Below, piece by piece: positions 1 to 8,935 of a stretch of 64,000 bases of DNA. Numbering within the stretch: the stretch's first letter is position 1; the number at the start of each line of letters is the position of its first letter. A program made the position numbers and the translations under genes. Below the pieces are notes generated by a model. It was given only the letters and a program-made list of their open reading frames with translations. It was not told where the DNA came from and ran no database searches. The stretch spans positions 16,935 through 80,934 of the forward strand of contig JALUYA010000017.1 in the NCBI GenBank assembly GCA_027018875.1, given 5' to 3'. Origin of the DNA: Gammaproteobacteria bacterium. Lineage in GTDB: Bacteria; Pseudomonadota; Gammaproteobacteria; JAKDMP01.

Positions 1-2
1 AC

Positions 3-44
3 CCCGCACCGGATCGAGGCTCGGCCTGGGTTCTGGAGCAATAA
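3..44 (+). other. possible 3' end of an upstream CDS
   Basis: Reading from base 3 gives an open stretch of 13 codons (PAPDRGSAWVLEQ) ending in TAA at 42-44. It could be the tail of a gene that starts before the window. It is too short to identify, and the call rests only on the open frame and the sensible spacing to the next start. Confidence 0.25.
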
Positions 45-82
45 ATGAAACCCGGCAAGCAAACCCGAAGCGGAACCCCCCG

Positions 83-1252
83 ATGCCCGACTTAGCCGAT
101 AGCCTTACCGACACCGCCGCCCCGCGTCTTCCTCGCCTGCTGGGGCTCGCATGGCTCCACTTTGCAAACGACGGTGCGGCAAATCTGCTACCGGGGATTC
201 TCCCCGCAATCCTGATCTCCCTGCACCAAAGCCCCGCCCTGGCCTCCGGCATGATGGCTGCCCTGTTGATAGGGCAGGCCTTACAGCCTGCCCTGGGCTG
301 GCTCGCTGACCGCCTGGGAGGCCGCTCATTTATCCTCTGGGGGCTCGGCGGTACCAGCCTGGGTGCTGCAACGATCGGGGTGGTCCCGAACTTCTGGCTG
401 CTCATACTGGTTCTCATCTGCATCGGTTTGGCCAATTCCGCCTTCCATCCTCAAGCACTTGCGGCCGCCCGCAGGCTTGCGGGTCCCGGACACGGCCTGT
501 CGATGTCGGTATTCCTGGTAGGTGGCGAGCTGGGCCGGGGAATATGGCCCCTGTTGGCCAGCCTGGTGGTCGTGCATTGGGGCATGCAAAACCTCTGGGT
601 GCTCATGATCGCCGCATTCGTATCGATGGCCCTGCTGCACCGCAACCTGCCCAATCCGGCGCCCCGGCCCCATGCCGGAAAAATTGCCTGGTGCAAGCAT
701 CTCCCAGCGGCTTCATATCTGGTGACCTTTTCTGCCCTGCGGTTCTTGGCCATTGTCGGACTGGTGACCTATTTGCCCATCTCCTGGCATGCCCACGGAG
801 GATCCCTGGTCGGTGGCGCCTCTCTCATCAGCGTCCTCCTGGTGGTCGGGATCATCGGCAATATCGGTGGCGGATTCTTTGCCGATCGCCTGAACAGCCG
901 CCTCCTTCTCGGCGCCTCCAGCATTCTGGTCGCCGCCTTCCTGGCCCTGTACCTGATTTTACCGATCCCCTGGGGATGGCCCACACTGGCGGCACTCGGG
1001 ATAGTTCTTTTCGCAAGTCTTCCTGTCACCGTACTGATCGGTCAGGATATTTTCCCGGAGAACCCTTCCCTGGGTTCGGGGATCGCCCTGGGGTTTTCCA
1101 ATGGCCTGGGAGCCATTATGCTTCTCGGTTTTGGAGCCGCAGTGCAGCTGCTCGGCGTAGATAGATCATTATGGGTCATCGTTCTTCTAACCGTTATATC
1201 CGCCCCCCTGGCATTTGCCCTGCCCCGCCTCCACGCCACGCGAGCCGGATAG
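83..1252 (+). CDS. MFS transporter, fosmidomycin-resistance (Fsr) type
   Basis: This 389-residue inner-membrane protein has about twelve hydrophobic segments, the usual size for the major facilitator superfamily. The N-terminal stretch WLHFANDGAANLLPGILPAI resembles the Fsr subgroup. A motif-A-like cytoplasmic loop (GWLADRLGGR, about residues 72-81) follows TM2, with a degenerate copy (GGFFADRLNSR) in the second half, as expected from the internal duplication. Family members export small molecules by proton antiport; the substrate here cannot be read from sequence. It appears monocistronic and converges on the asparaginase-like gene. Confidence 0.85.
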   Translation: MPDLADSLTDTAAPRLPRLLGLAWLHFANDGAANLLPGILPAILISLHQSPALASGMMAALLIGQALQPALGWLADRLGGRSFILWGLGGTSLGAATIGVVPNFWLLILVLICIGLANSAFHPQALAAARRLAGPGHGLSMSVFLVGGELGRGIWPLLASLVVVHWGMQNLWVLMIAAFVSMALLHRNLPNPAPRPHAGKIAWCKHLPAASYLVTFSALRFLAIVGLVTYLPISWHAHGGSLVGGASLISVLLVVGIIGNIGGGFFADRLNSRLLLGASSILVAAFLALYLILPIPWGWPTLAALGIVLFASLPVTVLIGQDIFPENPSLGSGIALGFSNGLGAIMLLGFGAAVQLLGVDRSLWVIVLLTVISAPLAFALPRLHATRAG

Positions 1253-1319
1253 TCGCGCGGCACCACCGCGGCTTTTACCGCAATGCTAAAAATTCCAGGA
1301 TGCCGAGGCGACGTTAGCC

Positions 1320-1859
1320 TCATGCCCCGGGAATACTCACGGCTTCAAACCGGTTCAACTTGCGGTTTTTCCGCACCCGGGACGGATGAAACACCTGGCC
1401 GTTCATGACGATCCATGCACCGGGGGTTAGCACCTGTACGGCAAGAAAGGCTGCCGCCACATTGAACACCGCATCGGTGTCGCGAAACCGGGCCGGCTTC
1501 AGCGCCCCCGTGAGGACGATGGTTTTGTCGGGTACACCTTCGAGTGCTCTGGCCGTCTCCACCAGGGTATCGGTGCCGTGAGTAATCAGGATGTGGGGTG
1601 TCGGCGCCTCCTCCACCGCCTTGCGCACCCGGGCGCGATCGGCAACGGTGAGTTCCAGACTGTCCTTTTGCATCAGCGAACGCACGGTATAGGGCACCGC
1701 CACCCCGGCCTCGGCGAGGATGCCGGCAACGACCGGGGTGCCGACCTCATAGTGGCTAAGTGTGTCGAAGTAGATCTTGTCGATCGTGCCTCCGGTCGTG
1801 ATAATGGTGACACCCGCCCCCGGGGCTTGCGTCCCGCCTTTGGTTTTGTTCTGATGCAT
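1320..1859 (-). CDS. single-domain asparaginase-like protein
   Basis: The 179 residues match only the N-terminal, active-site half of L-asparaginases, which are normally about 330 residues. Visible catalytic elements are TTGGTID (about 21-27, nucleophile threonine loop), HGTDT (94-98, second threonine and aspartate) and the lysine in TGALKPARF (about 121). The C-terminal domain that completes the tetramer interface and substrate pocket is absent, and no remnant follows. Short stand-alone asparaginase-domain proteins exist in proteobacteria, so it may be a genuine small family rather than a truncation. It is divergent from nfeD with almost no gap. The substrate is unknown. Confidence 0.8.
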   Translation of the reverse strand: MHQNKTKGGTQAPGAGVTIITTGGTIDKIYFDTLSHYEVGTPVVAGILAEAGVAVPYTVRSLMQKDSLELTVADRARVRKAVEEAPTPHILITHGTDTLVETARALEGVPDKTIVLTGALKPARFRDTDAVFNVAAAFLAVQVLTPGAWIVMNGQVFHPSRVRKNRKLNRFEAVSIPGA

Positions 1860-1886
1860 GCTATGGCCGTGATCGATTCCGTTTCA

Positions 1887-3215
1887 ATGCCCTCCATTGT
1901 AAAGCGTACTTTGGCCGCTTTCGCCCTGCTTGCGGCGTCCGTACCGGTATTTGCCGGTACGGTGGCACCGGAAATCGCCATTGAGGGGCCGATCGGCCCG
2001 CCCATGGCGGGCTATGTGCAGCGTGAGTTGAACGCCGCCGCAAGTGCGCAGGCGCCTTTCGTGCTGGTTCGGCTGGATACGCCGGGAGGATTGTCGCAGT
2101 CCATGCGCACCATCATCAAGGCCATTCTGGCCTCCTCCGTGCCGATAATCTGCTGGGTGGGTCCCGAAGGTGCGCGTGCGGCCAGTGCGGGCACGTACAT
2201 CCTTTACGCCTGCGGCTACGCGGCGATGGCACCCGGCACCAACGTGGGGGCGGCGACGCCGGTAGCGCTGAGTCCAGCCGCTGGCAGCAACACGCCGGCC
2301 AAACCGAAAACGGCGGAAGGCAAAAAGATTCTGAATGACGCCGTCGCCTACATCAAAAGCCTAGCGGAGCTTCGCGGTCGCAACGCCGGCTGGGCCGAGC
2401 GCGCGGTTCGCAATGGAGCCAGCATCACCGCGAAAACCGCTCTCGCCAAACAGGTTATCGACCGCATCGCACCCAACCCACAGGCACTGCTGGTCGCCAT
2501 AAACGATGTGACCGTACCCACTGCAAAAGGTGCGGTTACCCTGCACACCGACAACATCACCCTGAAAATCCGGAATCAGAATTGGCGTGAACGATTGCTG
2601 ACCGTCATCACCAACCCGACGGTGGCCTACCTGTTATTCCTGATCGGCCTGTTCGGCCTGATCATAGAAGGGCTGCATCCGGGCGTGATCTTGCCCGGCA
2701 CGGTCGGCGCCATCAGCCTCATCCTGGCGCTGTTCGCCTTTCATGCCCTGCCCGTCAACTACGCCGGTCTGGCGCTGATCGTGCTCGGCGTCATCCTGTT
2801 TGTGGCCGAAGCCTTCGTAACCAGTTACGGCACGCTTGCCATCGGCGGTATCGTAGCCTTCGTTTTCGGCTCGATCATGCTGATCGACACCCATGCCCCC
2901 GGCTACAGCCTGTCCCGCATCTATATCGGCAGTATCGCCTCGGCTGCCGGAGTGATCATCCTGGTACTGCTTTACCTCATCGTGAAAATGCGGCGAAGGC
3001 CGGTGGTGAGCGGACTGGCACACATGATCGGACGTGTCGCCGTTGCCCAGTCGGATTTCGATTCCAGGGGCTATGTCCATATCGAGGGCGAACGCTGGGC
3101 GGCGGTGACCTCGGTGCCCCTCAAACGCGGCGAACGTGTTATCGTCAGTGCTGTCGACGGCCTGGTACTGACCGTTTCGCCGGAGATTTCCGCCGGAAGT
3201 AAAGATCCTACCTGA
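1887..3215 (+). CDS. nfeD: NfeD-family membrane serine protease (ClpP-class)
   Basis: The product is a long-form NfeD protein that cleaves hydrophobic segments of partner membrane proteins. From the chosen start it has 442 residues: a signal peptide ([24 protein letters not shown]), a ClpP-fold protease domain with LDTPGG (63-68) and the nucleophile in ARAASAGTY (about S100), a likely dyad lysine near 146, then several transmembrane helices and a C-terminal OB-fold NfeD domain. The ORF track begins at 1578, but that extension is antisense to the asparaginase gene; ATG 1863 is the alternative start. The slipin gene 44 bp downstream is its usual operon partner. Confidence 0.9.
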   Translation: MPSIVKRTLAAFALLAASVPVFAGTVAPEIAIEGPIGPPMAGYVQRELNAAASAQAPFVLVRLDTPGGLSQSMRTIIKAILASSVPIICWVGPEGARAASAGTYILYACGYAAMAPGTNVGAATPVALSPAAGSNTPAKPKTAEGKKILNDAVAYIKSLAELRGRNAGWAERAVRNGASITAKTALAKQVIDRIAPNPQALLVAINDVTVPTAKGAVTLHTDNITLKIRNQNWRERLLTVITNPTVAYLLFLIGLFGLIIEGLHPGVILPGTVGAISLILALFAFHALPVNYAGLALIVLGVILFVAEAFVTSYGTLAIGGIVAFVFGSIMLIDTHAPGYSLSRIYIGSIASAAGVIILVLLYLIVKMRRRPVVSGLAHMIGRVAVAQSDFDSRGYVHIEGERWAAVTSVPLKRGERVIVSAVDGLVLTVSPEISAGSKDPT

Positions 3216-3259
3216 ACTCATCCGCTTCGTCGCGCAAATTTATCGTGGAGGATAGAAAC

Positions 3260-4018
3260 ATGTTAATTCCCATTCTCGTTGCCATCGGCATCATCGTTTT
3301 GATCATACTCAGTTCGATAAAGGTGCTCAAGGAATACGAACGTGGCGTAGTTTTTCTGCTCGGTAAATTCCAGGCTGTGAAGGGACCGGGGATGATTATC
3401 GTGATTCCCATCATTCAGGTGATGACACGGGTCGATCTGCGCGTGATCGTCATGGACGTACCGCCGCAGGATATCATCTCGCGCGACAACGTATCGGCCA
3501 AGGTAAACGCCGTCATCTATTTCCGCATCGTGGATCCGGAACGCGCCATCATCCAGGTCGCCGATCCATTCAACGCCACCAGCCAGTTGGCGCAGACCAC
3601 GCTACGTTCGGTACTGGGGCAACACGAACTCGACCAAATGCTCGCCGAACGCGACAAGCTCAATACCGCCATTCAGACCATCCTCGACGAACAGACCGAT
3701 GCCTGGGGCATCAAGGTCACCAACGTCGAAACCAAGCAGATCGAACTGGATGAGAACATGGTACGTGCCATCGCCCGCCAGGCCGAAGCCGAGCGCACCC
3801 GCCGGGCCAAGGTGATCAACGCCGAAGGCGAACTGCAGGCCTCGGAAAAGCTCACTCAGGCCGCCAATCGCCTGGCCACGCAACCACAGGCCATTCAGTT
3901 GCGTTACCTGCAGACGCTGACCGAGGTGGCCGCACCCGGAAAGTCCAACACCATCCTGTTCCCGTTGCCGATCGACCTCATTCGGCCCCTGCTGGAGCCA
4001 AACCCGAAGGCGGAATAA
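3260..4018 (+). CDS. slipin / stomatin-like SPFH-band 7 protein
   Basis: A 252-residue membrane-anchored scaffold of the stomatin/slipin family. One N-terminal hydrophobic hairpin ([16 protein letters not shown]) precedes the core beginning [14 protein letters not shown], the SPFH domain and a helical tail with [20 protein letters not shown], which is typical for oligomer formation. ATG 3260 is preferred over GTG 3245 because GGAGG at 3247-3251 lies 8 nt before it. NfeD/slipin pairs form protease-substrate units in membrane microdomains; archaeal NfeD homologues cleave the C-terminal region of their slipin partner. Order and spacing fit such an operon. Confidence 0.92.
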   Translation: MLIPILVAIGIIVLIILSSIKVLKEYERGVVFLLGKFQAVKGPGMIIVIPIIQVMTRVDLRVIVMDVPPQDIISRDNVSAKVNAVIYFRIVDPERAIIQVADPFNATSQLAQTTLRSVLGQHELDQMLAERDKLNTAIQTILDEQTDAWGIKVTNVETKQIELDENMVRAIARQAEAERTRRAKVINAEGELQASEKLTQAANRLATQPQAIQLRYLQTLTEVAAPGKSNTILFPLPIDLIRPLLEPNPKAE

Positions 4019-4279
4019 TAATCGGCGATACTGTTTCGGGAGCCTCCCCCTGGCCGGGCGGTCAATTCACGGTTCAAGAACCCGGAGCCGGCGTACCCAC
4101 CGCCGGTATCCCGGTTCCAACCAGCAGCCGGGGCTTACCCGTTGAAAATAACGAAACGCTCAACTATTCGATTCGAATACGGTGCCGTTTTCCGACACCC
4201 ATTAGCCTTCACCACCTACCATGATAAAAGCCGCAAAGTTTAATGCCGTAGCGGATTTCTCACTTCTTGTCGGCGATTC

Positions 4280-5218
4280 CTACCGGTCGGCTGCATAGGC
4301 AAGCGAAAAAGATCCGGCGCCCAGGTAAACTCCCGCAGTGGTGCTCATCATCGATTCCAGTAATTTCACCTGGGCTTCATCGGCCCGTAACCGCAACCGT
4401 CGATAGGCCTCGAGATGGTGAAGTTCACGGATCTCTCCAGCGTAACTCAACACCACGACGGGAGCCACGAGATTACCTCGATCGATCCGCTCGATGGCAC
4501 GACTCATGACCTGATCAACGGCGGCTTCAAAATGACGTACCTTGCCGATAGGATGCGTCTCGCCCACATGGGCTTCGACAATAGGTTTCACATCGAGCAG
4601 GCCCCCAAGCTGAGATTGAAGCCAGCCGACACTGCGGTCGCCCCGCTGGCGTCCCCGCTCGCGAATATACTGTAGATCCCGGGGTATGGCATAGGTGTAA
4701 ACTTGGCGCTTGAACCTCTCGGCAAACTGCCGTAACCGCTCGAGCCCCATCTCAGGATGCTGGGCCAACTGGTGAACCAACTCCCAGACCAGTACCCCCT
4801 CCCCGGTAAAAAGTTGCCCGGTATCGACAACCCGCAACATAAAATTCCCTTTCAGCCCGGATGCTTCCCGCCGCCGGTGATACTCCTTGAGAATTCTGAA
4901 GGAAGCCTGGGTGGCATTGTGGAAAATCTGGCTCCGGGTTCCGGCTATCGCACAAACCAGAACCCGGTCATAGCGGGTCACCAGTTGATCCAAAAACAAT
5001 CGACTGATTTCTTCTACCGTAAAGGCCTCGGTTTCGGCTTTCAGACCATGCTCGGGAATATAGTCCTTGTAAAAATTCAGGGTGGCTTCCGGGTCGCGGA
5101 GATCCACGAAACGCTCATTGCCGAAATGCAGGGAAATAGGCATGATCTCGATGCCATGATCGTGAAAAAAATCACGGGGTAAATCACAGGCCGAATCAAC
5201 AACCAACCCAATAGTCAT
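4280..5218 (-). CDS. DegV-family fatty-acid-binding protein
   Basis: The 312-residue protein starts MTIGLVVDSACDLPRDFF, matching the DegV signature (SxxDLP), and keeps the two-lobed arrangement with a lipid-binding cleft. DegV/FakB proteins bind a fatty acid; in Firmicutes FakB presents it to the kinase FakA. No FakA-like kinase lies in this window, so its role here is not known. It is the last of three minus-strand genes (DUF2007-like, secreted protein, DegV) separated by 78-185 bp, so co-transcription is possible but not tight. The slipin gene converges on it across 261 bp in which I see no gene. Confidence 0.88.
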   Translation of the reverse strand: MTIGLVVDSACDLPRDFFHDHGIEIMPISLHFGNERFVDLRDPEATLNFYKDYIPEHGLKAETEAFTVEEISRLFLDQLVTRYDRVLVCAIAGTRSQIFHNATQASFRILKEYHRRREASGLKGNFMLRVVDTGQLFTGEGVLVWELVHQLAQHPEMGLERLRQFAERFKRQVYTYAIPRDLQYIRERGRQRGDRSVGWLQSQLGGLLDVKPIVEAHVGETHPIGKVRHFEAAVDQVMSRAIERIDRGNLVAPVVVLSYAGEIRELHHLEAYRRLRLRADEAQVKLLESMMSTTAGVYLGAGSFSLAYAADR

Positions 5219-5296
5219 AATGGTTTCACTCTTTCAATTTCGCCAGATACGAATAAGCCGGAAAAATCAGTCCGGATCGACGCATAATGGGTGCAC

Positions 5297-5725
5297 CTAC
5301 TTTTTACCAACCCGCTTGATGACCACCGGTTGCCATCTGGAGGGATTGGCATCCGGGATCTTGGCGGCAAAGTAATACGTCATATCCCGTTTCAGCGTTA
5401 GCTTAAGTGTACGCAGGTTTTGGGGCTGATCGAATGCGGGGCTAAGCATGACGGCCGGTCCACGGCTAGGGTTAATAATCACTCGAAATCCGATCGTATG
5501 CTCCCCAGGACTCACCCAGAAGGCCGTGCGCCGATGGTCGGTTGAAAGATACTTTCCATCCAGCCAGATGATCTGAACCCGATAGTGATTCGGCCCGGCC
5601 GGCATGGCCGTAGAAATAACCGCATGCGGTTGTCGGGGACTGACCAGGGATTGATCCCCTCCCCCCGCCAGTGCGGTAATCGCAAGCAACCCCAACAGGG
5701 CGGCTAAAATAAATCGGAATTTCAT
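5297..5725 (-). CDS. small secreted protein of unknown function
   Basis: This 142-residue product has a clear Sec signal peptide (MKFRFILAALLGLLAITALAGG) and a mature part rich in beta-strand-like segments (HYRVQIIWLDGKYL, HTIGFRVIINPSRG, TLKRDMTYYFAAKIPD), suggesting a small periplasmic beta-sandwich. There is no lipobox and no cysteine in the mature part. A strong ribosome binding site (GAGGAGGTGA) sits directly before the ATG, so it is almost certainly expressed. I do not recognise a family, and neighbours (DegV, DUF2007-like) give no strong clue. Confidence 0.7.
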   Translation of the reverse strand: MKFRFILAALLGLLAITALAGGGDQSLVSPRQPHAVISTAMPAGPNHYRVQIIWLDGKYLSTDHRRTAFWVSPGEHTIGFRVIINPSRGPAVMLSPAFDQPQNLRTLKLTLKRDMTYYFAAKIPDANPSRWQPVVIKRVGKK

Positions 5726-5910
5726 CGCTCACCTCCTCGTCGCGAGACGATTCAAAGCAGTGTATAAAAAATTCAATTTCTCACACCATGGCCTACTTTA
5801 ACAGGATAATCGGAACCCTGTTCAATATTCGCTGACTCCAGCCCAAGCCTTCCCGCGGTCGTCTTTAACGGTAACCGGGCGCATTGGTCAACCTAAATTT
5901 ATAGACTATT

Positions 5911-6249
5911 TTAATTTGGGTTTTCTCCTTGGGCCGGGCGCGGCGTACCGCACCGCCAACAGATCTCAAATTGCCCTTCCACCAGTTCCCCGCATTGCGG
6001 ACAACGCCAAGAATCCGTCCGCTGCGGTCGTACCGCCGTCAACGCTTGGCGCAACACCCGTTCAGCCGCCGCAAAATCACCGGAATTCGTCAGCCATAGT
6101 TCGGGCGGCGCCATAATAGGGGATAACTCTCCGGCCGCCGAGCCGGTATTGGTCGGATTACGTACATACACGCCAAATCCACGGTTTTCCAGCTGTTCGC
6201 GCAAATATTCGATCAAAGCCGTATCGGTTCCGGTGTAAAGTCGACGCAT
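5911..6249 (-). CDS. DUF2007-like protein with C-terminal zinc ribbon
   Basis: The 112-residue protein begins MRRLYTGTDTALIEYLREQLENRGFGVYVRN, typical of the DUF2007 putative signal-transducing domain, and continues through LWLTNSGDFAAAERVL. The last third is a four-cysteine zinc ribbon (CPQCGELVEGQFEICWRCG). The function is unknown. The ATG at 6249 is preferred to 6255 (MAMRRL). The start codon overlaps, in the palindrome CATG, the most upstream possible start of ygfZ on the other strand. Confidence 0.78.
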   Translation of the reverse strand: MRRLYTGTDTALIEYLREQLENRGFGVYVRNPTNTGSAAGELSPIMAPPELWLTNSGDFAAAERVLRQALTAVRPQRTDSWRCPQCGELVEGQFEICWRCGTPRPAQGENPN

Positions 6250-6307
6250 GGCCACGCCCCTGGCAAGGATTGGTTACTATGGCCATCATCCCATGATTGG
6301 TCGCGCC

Positions 6308-7258
6308 ATGTTTCTCAAGCGCCTCCTGCAAGCCTGCCTGCCACCGACCCATGCAGGTAACACGGCGGCATGGATACCGCTTCCCGACCATGCGCTGCTG
6401 AGCCTGCACGGAAGCGATTCCACGGCTTTTTTACATGCCCAAGGGAGCGCCGCCGTAGGTAATACCCCGAGCGGCAAGGCCCAACCTATTTCCTTCGCCG
6501 ATCCTAAGGGCCGAGTGCTGGCCTTGGCTCAAGCCTGGCGCTCCGCTACCGCCTGGCGGCTGATCCTGCCCAGCAACGAAGTCGACTGGCTCACCACCCA
6601 CCTCAAGCGTCACCGATTTCGCAGCCAAGTCGAGTTCCTCCCCGATCCGCTGATCCGCTTTGCAGCGTTGGTGGGCACGGATCTTCCCGGACGACTCGAG
6701 CGCCACGGAATAACCCTGGATCGAGGGAAAATTCAAAAGTATACCGGGCTGTGGATTCAATGCCTGGATGAAGCCCGGATTCTGCTACTGGGCCGGCAGG
6801 AGCGCCTCGAGGCAATGCGATCCGGCATGGATATACCGGAATGCCCCAATGATACGCTCTGGCGCGGAGCCCGAATGCTCGCCGGTGAGGTCTGGATTGA
6901 CACCGCGGTTCGGGGACGTTTCTTGCCGCAAATGCTCAACCTGATGGATAATGGCGCAGTGAGTTTGAAAAAAGGTTGTTTCCCGGGTCAGGAAGTCATT
7001 GCCCGCAGCACCCACCTGGGACGAATCAAACGCAGGCTCGCTCTGCTTCGTTGTTCCGAAATTCCGCCCTGGGGGCAATCCATGACTCTGGACGGGCATA
7101 TTCTCCAGCCTCTGGATCTAATCAGCTTATCCCCACACGAACACTGGTTGCAGGCCGTAGCCCCGTCCCCTTTGCCCCCGGCGCTTTCCGCCCGGTGCCT
7201 GAGCTCTTGCGGGCCGGATGAGGCGATACCATTTTCTTCATCGGGAGGCAACAAATGA
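6308..7258 (+). CDS. ygfZ: YgfZ/GcvT-like folate-binding Fe-S maintenance protein
   Basis: YgfZ proteins bind tetrahydrofolate and help repair or assemble certain iron-sulfur clusters. The diagnostic motif KKGCFPGQEVIARSTHLGRIKRRL is near the C-terminal third, including the redox-active cysteine of K-G-C-[FYW]-x-G-Q-E. From ATG 6308 it has 316 residues, the normal family size. The ORF track starts at 6248, which adds an unconserved leader overlapping the DUF2007-like gene. The N-terminal LHAQGSAAVG is a diverged form of the usual LQGQLTNDV. It overlaps the next gene by 4 nt (ATGA), indicating translational coupling with the GST. Confidence 0.88.
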   Translation: MFLKRLLQACLPPTHAGNTAAWIPLPDHALLSLHGSDSTAFLHAQGSAAVGNTPSGKAQPISFADPKGRVLALAQAWRSATAWRLILPSNEVDWLTTHLKRHRFRSQVEFLPDPLIRFAALVGTDLPGRLERHGITLDRGKIQKYTGLWIQCLDEARILLLGRQERLEAMRSGMDIPECPNDTLWRGARMLAGEVWIDTAVRGRFLPQMLNLMDNGAVSLKKGCFPGQEVIARSTHLGRIKRRLALLRCSEIPPWGQSMTLDGHILQPLDLISLSPHEHWLQAVAPSPLPPALSARCLSSCGPDEAIPFSSSGGNK

Positions 7259-7950
7259 TCCAGCTTTATTCCTGGGCCACACCAAACGGCCATAAGGTTC
7301 ATATTCTGCTCGAAGAAACCGGGCTCGACTACCGGGTTCATCCCATCGATATCGGCGCCGGAGAACAATTTTCCCCGGAATTTCTCGCTATCAGCCCGAA
7401 CAACAAAATCCCGGCGATTCTTGATGAAGAAGGCCCCGACGGAAAACCTTTCCCTCTAGCCGAATCCGGTGCTATTTTATTGTATTTGGCTGAAAAAACC
7501 CGGTGTTTCCTACCTGCGGATCGACCGAATTATTACCTGACCCTGCAATGGTTGATGTTTCAAATGGGTCATATCGGACCCATGCTGGGCCAGGCGCATC
7601 ATTTTCGTTCCTACGCCCCCGTGCGTCAGTCTTATCCCATCGAGCGCTATACCCAGGAGGCCCATCGACTCTACGGGATACTCGATCGCCGCCTGCGGGA
7701 ATCGAACTATCTTGCCGGCCCCGAATATGGAATCGCGGATATCGCCACCTTCCCCTGGTTACGTGCGCATGACACCCAGGGCGTGAGGCTACAAGACTAT
7801 CCTCACCTGCAACACTGGTACGCGACCATCGATGCACGACCTGCCGTGCAACGCGGGCTTGCGGTTCTTGCTCAAGAGTCGCATCGGCATGTGGATGAGG
7901 CCACCCGGCTCGAAAATTTGTTCGGTAGCACCCAATACCGCCGTCGCTGA
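7255..7950 (+). CDS. yfcG: YfcG-like glutathione S-transferase / disulfide-bond oxidoreductase
   Basis: The 231-residue cytosolic protein has an N-terminal thioredoxin-fold domain (MIQLYSWATPNGHKVHILLEE, with ISPNNKIPAI and ESGAILLYLAEKT at the glutathione site) and an all-alpha C-terminal domain (LQWLMFQMGHIGPMLGQAHHF). It closely follows the E. coli YfcG/YghU pattern; those enzymes reduce disulfides using glutathione rather than acting as classic transferases. The start overlaps the ygfZ stop by ATGA, which suggests a joint role in redox or Fe-S homeostasis. Confidence 0.9.
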   Translation: MIQLYSWATPNGHKVHILLEETGLDYRVHPIDIGAGEQFSPEFLAISPNNKIPAILDEEGPDGKPFPLAESGAILLYLAEKTRCFLPADRPNYYLTLQWLMFQMGHIGPMLGQAHHFRSYAPVRQSYPIERYTQEAHRLYGILDRRLRESNYLAGPEYGIADIATFPWLRAHDTQGVRLQDYPHLQHWYATIDARPAVQRGLAVLAQESHRHVDEATRLENLFGSTQYRRR

Positions 7951-8053
7951 GATTTGCCGCCGCTGCCCGGGGAGGGAAATTGGTCTTATTGGCACGGAAA
8001 CCGATACCCCGGCTGTTCCCTCACACCGGCTGTCATGGTACCGTAAAGCCCCT

Positions 8054-8935
8054 ATGAAGACACCTGCCTTTCACCACATCGGCTTGATCGCCAAAGACGA
8101 TGCCGCCTCCGTGACCGGCGTCATTCACGAAATTGTCGCTATCCTCACCCAGGCACGTTGTGAGGTACTCGCGGGCGGCCCGACCACACGATTCGCCCCC
8201 ACGGCACGTCCCGTCGCAATGCCTGACCTGCCGCGCCAGGCCGATCTGATCATCGTGGTGGGCGGGGATGGATCCCTGCTGGCCGCCGCACGTTCCACCG
8301 GCTGGCCCAAGACCCCCCTGCTGGGTGTCAACCTGGGACGACTGGGATTTCTCGCCGATCTCTCTCCCACGGAGCTAAATAAGGAACTGCCCGAGATCCT
8401 AGCGGGACGCTACGGCATCGAACATCGTATGCTGTTGCGGGCCGATTCTCCCGACCTCGACGGCAACGACGCCCTTGCCCTCAATGACGTCGTTGTGAAA
8501 CGGATAAACGGCGGCCATCTGCTCGAGCTTGAACTAATGATCGGCGCCATCCAGCTTGGACGCACCCGCGCCGATGGCCTGATCGTCGCCTCCCCCACCG
8601 GTTCGACGGCCTATGCACTTTCGGCCGGCGGCCCGATTGTACACCCCAATCTGGAGGCCCTTGCCATCGTCCATATCAGCCCTCACAGCTTGGGTGAACG
8701 CCCGATCATGGTGGGGGCCGACCAAACCGTTCACATACGCCCCGTACTCAACGCGGGCGAACGCGCCGAGGCCTTACTCGACGGCCAGCTACGCTTCGAA
8801 CTTAAACCAGGCAAAACCCTTACCGTGCAACGGTCAAAAAACAGCGTGCAACTGCTGCACCCGCCCAGCTACGAATATTTCTCGAACCTGCGAAAAAAAC
8901 TGGGCTGGGGGGGCTGGCGTACTCCCTCATGCTGA
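8054..8935 (+). CDS. nadK: NAD kinase
   Basis: NAD kinase phosphorylates NAD to NADP in the cytosol. The 293-residue product has the GGDG ATP/NAD-binding motif (IIVVGGDGSLLAAAR, about 70-73), NLGRLGFLADL, the LNDVVV segment, and the long signature TRADGLIVASPTGSTAYALSAGGPI. The ORF track extends upstream to 7832, but homology begins at ATG 8054 (MKTPAFHHIGLIAK). It overlaps recN by 7 nt; nadK-recN adjacency is common in proteobacteria. Confidence 0.95.
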   Translation: MKTPAFHHIGLIAKDDAASVTGVIHEIVAILTQARCEVLAGGPTTRFAPTARPVAMPDLPRQADLIIVVGGDGSLLAAARSTGWPKTPLLGVNLGRLGFLADLSPTELNKELPEILAGRYGIEHRMLLRADSPDLDGNDALALNDVVVKRINGGHLLELELMIGAIQLGRTRADGLIVASPTGSTAYALSAGGPIVHPNLEALAIVHISPHSLGERPIMVGADQTVHIRPVLNAGERAEALLDGQLRFELKPGKTLTVQRSKNSVQLLHPPSYEYFSNLRKKLGWGGWRTPSC

